From a virus: a stretch of DNA of 42,929 nucleotides. Positions 37,551 to 42,929 of this stretch are shown here, in pieces (position 1 is the first letter of the stretch; each line of letters opens with the position of its first letter). Made by a program: the position numbers and the translations under genes. The notes below the pieces were generated by a model that did not search any database, was not told the origin of the DNA, and saw only the letters and a list, made by a program, of their open reading frames with translations. Location: positions 1 to 42,929 of the IMG/VR virus record IMGVR_UViG_3300020156_000047; one strand, given 5' to 3'.

Positions 37551-39131
37551 TCACTCCCCACGATATTCCTTAGGATTTACGCCTTCTGGCACGCGCCAGC
37601 CATTCCCAGCAATCCGGTCAATCATCCTCTTGGCTGTATCAAATGACCAAGTTCCCACGTGTTGAAATCCCCGTTGTTCCAGGAAGCGAATCTGCTTCGG
37701 AGTCGTGAGCCCTTCAGACCGGCGCTTATCCAGACGTTCCAGCAACTTCGTCGCTTTCCCAGCGTTGTCTATCTGATCGGGAAGGATTCCTAGCTTCTCC
37801 AAGGTCTTCACCTGAGCGTCACTAGGAGGAGACATTTCCCAACCGAAGGATGGTACATAGGAAGATAAGTCTTCTGCCTGGATAGACATTTCAAACTGCA
37901 ACGGATCCACTAGAGTACGCTTCCGGCGCTTCATTTCCTCCAATTGCTTCGCCAGCGCTTCCTCGCGAGCCGCGACAACATCTTCAGTGGCCTGCTTCTC
38001 GACGGCTTCCAGGTCGAGCGGGACGCCCGCTTCTTCGATCTGCTTGGTCATGGCCTTCGCGACTTCCTCATTTTCCGCGATCAAGTGCGCCGGATGACAA
38101 AGCTCGTGCCGTTCCGTGTGCCAAAGGAAATCCAACAGAAGCAATTCTTCCTTGCCGGGGAATAGCCGGGTACCTCGCCCAACCATCTGGCTATATAAGC
38201 TGCGGACCTTCGTCGGCCGCAGGACAACAACACAATCCACACTGGGACAATCCCAGCCCTCAGTAAGCAGCATGGAATTACAGAGTACGTTATATTTGCC
38301 GGCATCGAAGTCGGCCAACACTTCCGCCCGGTCTTGCGACTCGCCGTTTACCTCTGCTGCCCTAAATCCAATTGCATTTAATATAGAAGTAAATTTCTGA
38401 CTGGTCTTCACCAGTGGGAGGAAGACGACTATCTTTCGATCCTTGGCGACCTTCCACATTTCAGCAGCAATAGATTCAAGGTAAGGGTCCAATGCCGCGC
38501 CCAAGTCCTGCGACTTGAAGTCACCAGCCTGCTGCCCTACAGCCGACAAATCTAGTTTCAAGGGAATTGTCATGGCCTTGATCGGGCTCAGGAATCCTTC
38601 CTTGATCGCCTTCGGCAGCGTATACTCATAGGCTAAGCTCTCGAAGTAGGAGCCCAGGTTACGCATGTCCCCACGGTCCGGCGTGGCGGTAACTCCCAGC
38701 ACCTTCGCATTCGTAAAATGCTGAAGCACACGCTGATAGCTGTCAGAAATACAATGATGAGCCTCATCGATGATGATCGTGTCAAAATGATCGGGCTTAA
38801 ATTGCTGTAGTCGCTTATCGCGCATCATCGTTTGGACACTGCCGACGACTACACGAAACCAGCTGCCAAGGGAAGTCTGCTCTGCCTTTTCAGTAGCGCA
38901 GCCAAGTCCGGTAGACTTCGCCAACTTATCGGCAGCCTGATCTAGCAACTCACTCCGGTGGGCCAGGACGAGCAAACGCTCGCCCAACCTTACCCTGTCT
39001 TCGATCACCTTACTAAAAACAATAGTCTTACCGCATCCAGTCGGAAGGACAAGCAATGTCCGCTGTACGCCCTTTTCCCACTCCGACTGAATGTTAACTC
39101 GTGCCTCCTGTTGATATGGTCTAAGTTCCAT
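37551..39131 (-). CDS. SF2 DEAD/DEAH-box helicase, 526 aa
   Basis: Motifs in order: Walker A LPTGCGKT, LAHRSELL, GSVQTM, DEAHH (motif II), VTATP (motif III), and QMVGRGTRLF (motif VI). The C-terminus (about 415-526) contains an AGKATKLLERLDKRR and FLEQRG segment as found in phage Rad25/XPB-like helicases. Likely unwinds DNA for replication or recombination. ATG lies 8 bp after the DUF669 gene. Confidence 0.92.
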   Translation of the reverse strand: MELRPYQQEARVNIQSEWEKGVQRTLLVLPTGCGKTIVFSKVIEDRVRLGERLLVLAHRSELLDQAADKLAKSTGLGCATEKAEQTSLGSWFRVVVGSVQTMMRDKRLQQFKPDHFDTIIIDEAHHCISDSYQRVLQHFTNAKVLGVTATPDRGDMRNLGSYFESLAYEYTLPKAIKEGFLSPIKAMTIPLKLDLSAVGQQAGDFKSQDLGAALDPYLESIAAEMWKVAKDRKIVVFLPLVKTSQKFTSILNAIGFRAAEVNGESQDRAEVLADFDAGKYNVLCNSMLLTEGWDCPSVDCVVVLRPTKVRSLYSQMVGRGTRLFPGKEELLLLDFLWHTERHELCHPAHLIAENEEVAKAMTKQIEEAGVPLDLEAVEKQATEDVVAAREEALAKQLEEMKRRKRTLVDPLQFEMSIQAEDLSSYVPSFGWEMSPPSDAQVKTLEKLGILPDQIDNAGKATKLLERLDKRRSEGLTTPKQIRFLEQRGFQHVGTWSFDTAKRMIDRIAGNGWRVPEGVNPKEYRGE

Positions 39132-39139
39132 GGGCTACC

Positions 39140-39667
39140 TTAGAACTGACCCGGAGTAAAACCGCCGCCCTGCTGCTGAGCCCCTGGGAATGGAGCTTGG
39201 TTATACTGCTGTTGCTGAGGTGGCTGCTGGTTCAAGTCTTCGTAGGAATAAAATGATTTCACTTGATTGTTCGTTCTCTCTTGACCGTCATTTCCTTTGA
39301 ACTTGTTAATCTCAAGTTTCAAACGACCACGAGCACCAACGACGGCATTCCAATTCATTCGCAGGGGCTCCCCTTTCTTTTTCTGGCCGATCCCGGCGAA
39401 GAAGTTAGATAACAGGCCCTCTGTTTTCGTATGAAGGAACAAATTATGAAAGATAACCACATCGCCATGTTCTGGGGAATGCACTGTAATCTCAAGCTTA
39501 GCCTGATTACAAGCCGGCATCTTGGCACTACCGGCAAAACGACCCCGTTCAAACTTGGTCACCGTGAAGTCGTAGTCACCTGCAGGAAGGAGAGTGAATT
39601 CTCCTCCATCCTTCTGAATTGTGTCATCCCAGCCGAGTTCTCGTTCGATGTTGTTTTGAGTAGTCAT
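39140..39667 (-). CDS. DUF669 protein with SSB-like C-terminal tail, 175 aa
   Basis: ELGWDDTIQKDGGEFTLLPA and GDYDFTVTKFERGRF are the conserved start of DUF669, seen in phage recombination operons. A beta-rich core (KLEITVHSPEHGDVVIFHNL) looks OB-like. The C-terminus is Gln-rich and ends GGGFTPGQF, an aromatic tail like that of single-strand-binding proteins, though without the acidic residues. Probably binds ssDNA as partner of the Sak4-like protein. RBS AGGAGG. Confidence 0.85.
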   Translation of the reverse strand: MTTQNNIERELGWDDTIQKDGGEFTLLPAGDYDFTVTKFERGRFAGSAKMPACNQAKLEITVHSPEHGDVVIFHNLFLHTKTEGLLSNFFAGIGQKKKGEPLRMNWNAVVGARGRLKLEINKFKGNDGQERTNNQVKSFYSYEDLNQQPPQQQQYNQAPFPGAQQQGGGFTPGQF

Positions 39668-39691
39668 GTATAAAACCTCCTGAATGATTTA

Positions 39692-40753
39692 TTAAAATGG
39701 CATTTGACCTCTTGCTTCAAGGACCATTCCGAACACTTGACCCCACGCGCCGACCAGTACACCATCAATGAAGCCAGGGTCGTAATTGGTGATTGGTGTA
39801 TCCGCGGTATAATATCCCTTCTTGCCTACAACCGCCTGAATCTCCAACTCTGTCACGTTGTTTTGCGTCATCAAATCACGCAGCGATTGAGGAATAATAG
39901 GATTAATACCAGATTGCTGTGCTGGTGGAGCGGACGGCGGCTGTGTCGGTGTGCTTGGCGGTGGTGCCGATTCCACTGGCGGAGCAGTTTGCGCCGGAGG
40001 TGGTGTCTGCTGCTGAACTGGCTGATTGAAGATATGAGCAATCCGACTATAATCAAGCGGTAACTCGTCCGGTAGCCCGTGGCGGTTCTTCGCATCCCAC
40101 GCTGGATGATGTGTCGTGTACATGGTCCGGGCTCCGCCTTGAGCCTTGTTCTTCTTGCCGTCCTTATCCACGGCAACGCTGAACGTCTTGTAATTAATGA
40201 AGAGGACCATATCAGCCCATTCCTTAACGAGTGGCGCTGTTCGGCTGCTGGTCTTCTGTCCAAGCTTGAGCTGGTAGCGATCATAGGCGCCCATTTCGTC
40301 CGGCTGCTCGAATTTGATAATTTGAGCATGAGCTGTCAGCACAACGTGGATACCGGCCTCTACTACATCGCTGAGCAGGTTGAGAAAGCGACCGATTTCC
40401 TCAGCGACAAAGATGTAGCCTTTCCCATATCCAAAATCTTCAACTCCAGTCTTGCTGTGAGCCGCGCAGACACCTTCAACACAAAGCATTTCCGCCCAAT
40501 CAACGGTATCTATAATGAGAGAACCGAATACAGAGGAACCTTGCTGCTTCACCCATACAGCTTGCTGTTTAAGCATTTCCCAGCTTGAGGGTTTAGGAAG
40601 ACGCTTAACGTTCAATCGCTTGGTTGAACCCTCCGTATCGATAAACACGGGATTGGGGAACTGTGCCGCTAACGAAGATTTACCAATCCCCTCGGGTCCG
40701 TACAACACAACCTTTTGTGCCGACTGAACAGTTCCACTAGTGACTTCAAACAT
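39692..40753 (-). CDS. Sak4-like RecA-fold recombinase, 353 aa
   Basis: Walker A YGPEGIGKSSL (residues about 18-28), Walker B SLIIDTVDW, and AHAQIIKFEQPDE match AAA_24/Sak4 single-strand annealing ATPases. Residues about 245-300 are Pro/Gln-rich (QQQTPPPAQTAPPVESAPPP), a linker, before a C-terminal domain (VTELEIQAVVGKKGYYTADT). Coupled to the SMC-like gene by TGATG overlap. Part of the SMC-like, Sak4, DUF669 cassette. Confidence 0.88.
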   Translation of the reverse strand: MFEVTSGTVQSAQKVVLYGPEGIGKSSLAAQFPNPVFIDTEGSTKRLNVKRLPKPSSWEMLKQQAVWVKQQGSSVFGSLIIDTVDWAEMLCVEGVCAAHSKTGVEDFGYGKGYIFVAEEIGRFLNLLSDVVEAGIHVVLTAHAQIIKFEQPDEMGAYDRYQLKLGQKTSSRTAPLVKEWADMVLFINYKTFSVAVDKDGKKNKAQGGARTMYTTHHPAWDAKNRHGLPDELPLDYSRIAHIFNQPVQQQTPPPAQTAPPVESAPPPSTPTQPPSAPPAQQSGINPIIPQSLRDLMTQNNVTELEIQAVVGKKGYYTADTPITNYDPGFIDGVLVGAWGQVFGMVLEARGQMPF

Positions 40754-42090
40754 CAGAACTCACCCGCTTTCCAAGTCGGTGCTGGAGCAGATTCGTTCCA
40801 ACCTTCGCCTGGATCAATCTCGCTAGGCGGCTGTTGAATTTGAATCCCTTCCTGGCCGGTAACATATCCATCAGAAATTATCACTGAACACTCTTCCCCT
40901 GTGCTGACCCGGGTAGCAATCGCCTGAAGACCTTCCTGTTCCAACCACTGGCCGAACTCTCTGAGGCTGTCCATATCCATCTGCTCAAGCTTATCCAGCA
41001 AGATAAATCCGCAGTTGGGCTTAAGCTTACGCACGATAGCCGCAGCGACCTTAAGTTGATCAGCTCCGCTGATGTTGTCCCAGCGCTGATCGTTATACAG
41101 CAGCTCGCCATTCTCAACCGATAGCCCTGGCAACGGAAGATCCGCGTTCGTCAGGAGATCCGTCTTTTGCTGGCGAATCGTACTGATCTCGGTAGTCAGC
41201 GTATCGTATTGCTGGCGGTAATCTGCTGCGTCTGTCTCGGCTTTGTCCTTATCCAGATTCGCCCTAACCTTCCGGTTAATCTCGTCAATCTGTTGGATAT
41301 TAGCTTCCAGTGCTGCCGTTGATTCGTCGTGCAGGTCCAAAGCGTCCGTTTGCGCAATTGTCAAATCTTTGGTGAGTGTCTCAAGCTTGTTCTTGGCTTC
41401 GCTCAACATAGATTCCAGGCGTTGCACCTCACTAATTGCCGCCTCGTATGCCGCTTTGATTTGCTCGACTCGTTGGCGCTTCCGCTGGTTCTCGCCGTTT
41501 TTCGCAAGAATGGCCTGCTGCTGTTGAATCAGCTCCGAAGCGGAAACAGGTTCCTTTGGTGCATCCGTGTAATAAGGCTGCTCTTTGGCGAACTTGGCCT
41601 TTTGGTCAGCGATCTGACCAATGGCATGCCGGCGGTTATAAACCTCTTGCTCCTTCAACTCCAACTCGGTCAACTGATTGCCTACACCAATGATCTGCAG
41701 CAGGTGATTAGCCTTTTCTTTGCTGGATGCATTTAGAAACTTAGGTAGATTGATAGCTAACTCCTCAACAAAACTGTCCAGGAGCTGCTGCCCTGCCTTT
41801 TGCCCACTTGGATCAATGACCTTCAGGTCGCTATTTTTCCCCTTCCGTTCGACGACCAAGCCATTAGAAAGAGTCAGTCGTAAGAATGGCGGTACGGCTG
41901 ATCCAGTACGCTCGGCCTGAGAAGGCCGATACTTGTTACCCCCAAGAGCCCAAGCAATGGCATCCAGCACGCTAGTCTTGCCTTGGCGGTTATTACCTCC
42001 GACAATTGTCAGGCCTGTGCTGCTGGGCTCGATCTTAACGGCCTTGACCCGCTTGACGTTTTCGATTTCCAATTTATTGATTGTAATCAT
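40753..42090 (-). CDS. SMC/RecN-like ATPase, 445 aa
   Basis: Walker A GGNNRQGKTSVLD at about 32-44, central coiled coil (residues about 180-310), then a C-terminal half with a SGADQLKVAAAIV signature-like segment and a Walker B FILLDKLEQMD. The Glu expected directly after the Walker B Asp is Lys here, so hydrolysis may be altered. Short SMC-like ATPases of this kind pair with Sak4 in phage recombination operons. ATG behind GGGAAGGG. Confidence 0.85.
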   Translation of the reverse strand: MITINKLEIENVKRVKAVKIEPSSTGLTIVGGNNRQGKTSVLDAIAWALGGNKYRPSQAERTGSAVPPFLRLTLSNGLVVERKGKNSDLKVIDPSGQKAGQQLLDSFVEELAINLPKFLNASSKEKANHLLQIIGVGNQLTELELKEQEVYNRRHAIGQIADQKAKFAKEQPYYTDAPKEPVSASELIQQQQAILAKNGENQRKRQRVEQIKAAYEAAISEVQRLESMLSEAKNKLETLTKDLTIAQTDALDLHDESTAALEANIQQIDEINRKVRANLDKDKAETDAADYRQQYDTLTTEISTIRQQKTDLLTNADLPLPGLSVENGELLYNDQRWDNISGADQLKVAAAIVRKLKPNCGFILLDKLEQMDMDSLREFGQWLEQEGLQAIATRVSTGEECSVIISDGYVTGQEGIQIQQPPSEIDPGEGWNESAPAPTWKAGEF

Positions 42091-42128
42091 TTATCTTCGT
42101 CCCTTCCCTTTTTGATCAATATGCCGTT

Positions 42129-42281
42129 TTATAAAGAATCAATATTTTCAGTCATTGCGTAAATGACAGTCCCGTTATTAGACTTCAATTTATGCCAAGT
42201 TCGGGCTACTCCCCAAATATCTATGACCTCAGCGGTTTCACCCGATTTCAATTTGACTATGTCTCCCTTGGAACAAATCAT
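42129..42281 (-). CDS. small hypothetical protein, 50 aa
   Basis: ATG 42279-42281 overlaps the AbrB stop (ATGA). MICSKGDIVKLKSGETAEVI then DIWGVARTWHKLKS form a short SH3-like beta barrel pattern. Coupled translation with the AbrB-like gene is probable because the ribosome site itself is weak. Function unknown. Confidence 0.65.
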   Translation of the reverse strand: MICSKGDIVKLKSGETAEVIDIWGVARTWHKLKSNNGTVIYAMTENIDSL

Positions 42282-42529
42282 TGCTTATGAAGCCTTGCAG
42301 CCTCACCGATGCACTTGTTATAAATCTGCTTGTCATAAAACGTCTGCAAGCCGTCCAAGCTGCCACAGATAAAGCAGCCAGGCTGATACTTACGCAGAAT
42401 AATACTCTTATCGTGAGTAAAGATTTCAAGCCCATCGCCTGTTTCTACTTCAAGCGTCCGGCGCAGCTCCATTGGCAGAGTTACACGTCCAAGCGGATCA
42501 ATGTGGCGAACAATACCCGTTGATTTCAT
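42278..42529 (-). CDS. AbrB/SpoVT-type transcriptional regulator, 83 aa
   Basis: The N-terminal 50 residues are a swapped-hairpin AbrB domain: GIVRHIDPLGRVTLPMELRR then GDGLEIFTHDKSIILRKY. The C-terminal part has two Cys (CFICGS). AbrB-type proteins bind DNA as dimers; in Bacillales they control transition-state genes. As an early phage gene it may steer host or phage transcription. RBS GGGAGG inside the spacer after the NSG-repeat gene. Confidence 0.9.
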   Translation of the reverse strand: MKSTGIVRHIDPLGRVTLPMELRRTLEVETGDGLEIFTHDKSIILRKYQPGCFICGSLDGLQTFYDKQIYNKCIGEAARLHKQ

Positions 42530-42545
42530 TTCAGATCAGCCTCCC

Positions 42546-42929
42546 TTACACCCGGATTCCGGTGATTTCTTCGAACACCTTGGCGTCAAAGTTCGGAATG
42601 CTCTGAACGATGATCTTTTCTTCGTTGTCGAGACTCTCCCAAAGTTTCGCCCAGGATTCCTTGTAAGCTACAGGCTTGTACTCCTCTCCCACCTTTTCGA
42701 CGACTTCCAACCGACGGCAGATATAATAGGCTCGGCTGCTATAGAATTCATCGCGGCTAATAGGACTTGGTTTATTGAATAGAAGGAACTCGGGCTCGGA
42801 AGAGCAAAATGCCCCAGATGAATGATTGCAAGAATTAAAGTCTCCGCTGTTCCGGTTTCCGCTGTTCCAGTCTCCGCTGTTCCAGTCTCCGCTGTTCCGG
42901 TTTCCGCTGTTCCGGTCTCCGCTGTTCCG
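42546..42929 (-). CDS. NSG-repeat protein, C-terminal part
   Basis: Read from base 42929 downward, codons continue the N-S-G-(N/D)-(R/W) repeat for about six units and then a unique C-terminal domain of about 95 residues. That domain contains FLLFNKPS, a KESWAKLWESL segment and the ending IPNFDAKVFEEITGIRV before TAA at 42546-42548. This ending, following an NSG array, is what the family normally shows, so this is the tail of the protein that starts at 486. At the join one unit has four residues instead of five, which suggests that whole codons were lost or the array was collapsed in assembly. The AbrB-like gene starts 17 bp downstream. Confidence 0.85.
   Translation of the reverse strand, partial: RNSGDRNSGNRNSGDWNSGDWNSGNRNSGDFNSCNHSSGAFCSSEPEFLLFNKPSPISRDEFYSSRAYYICRRLEVVEKVGEEYKPVAYKESWAKLWESLDNEEKIIVQSIPNFDAKVFEEITGIRV
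42843..42929. repeat. 15-bp tandem repeat array, right part
   Basis: Five full units plus a 12-base partial unit of the same 15-bp repeat as at the left end. The partial unit meets base 1 in frame, which is what would be expected if an assembler opened a circular or permuted genome inside the array. Confidence 0.95.

Overview
The window looks like the complete genome (about 42.9 kb) of a temperate phage or prophage, opened inside one gene. Both ends carry the same 15-bp tandem repeat, and joining base 42929 to base 1 restores one uninterrupted reading frame, so the molecule is probably circular or circularly permuted. The head and neck genes (gpT-like capsid, scaffold, large portal of the P22 class, gp10-like hub, beta-helix tailspike, internal virion proteins, no tape measure or tail tube) suggest a short-tailed, P22-like virion. 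Strong AGGAGG ribosome sites, TTG/GTG starts, a large serine integrase, a stalk-type copper-amine-oxidase-N domain and an M15 endolysin point to a Gram-positive host, most likely Paenibacillaceae (Paenibacillus/Brevibacillus). The host is inference.

Layout, using window coordinates. 4098-7147 is the lysogeny control region: a Cro-like repressor on the minus strand, a divergent S24 (LexA-like) CI repressor with clear operators, a serine integrase, a candidate 50-bp attP directly after it, a small HTH gene, and another HTH regulator. From Cro leftwards, through position 1 and on into the right end, runs the early region on the minus strand: about a dozen small genes, the NSG-repeat protein, an AbrB-like regulator, then an SMC-like ATPase, Sak4-like recombinase, DUF669 protein, SF2 helicase, cytosine methyltransferase, primase-helicase, RusA resolvase and an ArpU-like late regulator. 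A tRNA-Pro, a tRNA-like relic and a Tad1/Acb2-like anti-defence gene follow.

30034 down to 7454 is the late region on the minus strand: terminase small and large, portal, scaffold, decoration protein, capsid, neck and tail proteins, spike, internal virion proteins, lytic transglycosylase, a 1445-residue injection-type protein, holin and endolysin. Two inserts interrupt this order. One is a three-gene plus-strand cassette at 30147-31013 with two near-consensus promoters, each overlapped by paired 13-bp boxes. The other is a two-gene membrane/secreted cassette at 14916-15841 with its own promoter and terminator.

The most striking signal is at 13330-13361. The 501-residue internal protein gene ends on a G-GGA-AAC slippery heptamer, followed after 6 nt by a 7-bp GC stem-loop, and the -1 frame runs directly into the lytic transglycosylase ORF, which has no ribosome binding site of its own. 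This looks like a programmed -1 frameshift that adds a murein-degrading domain to a fraction of an internal virion protein. Other notable signals are an internal Shine-Dalgarno/ATG in the endolysin gene, the Tad1-like gene, and a structured, AT-rich candidate origin after the primase gene.
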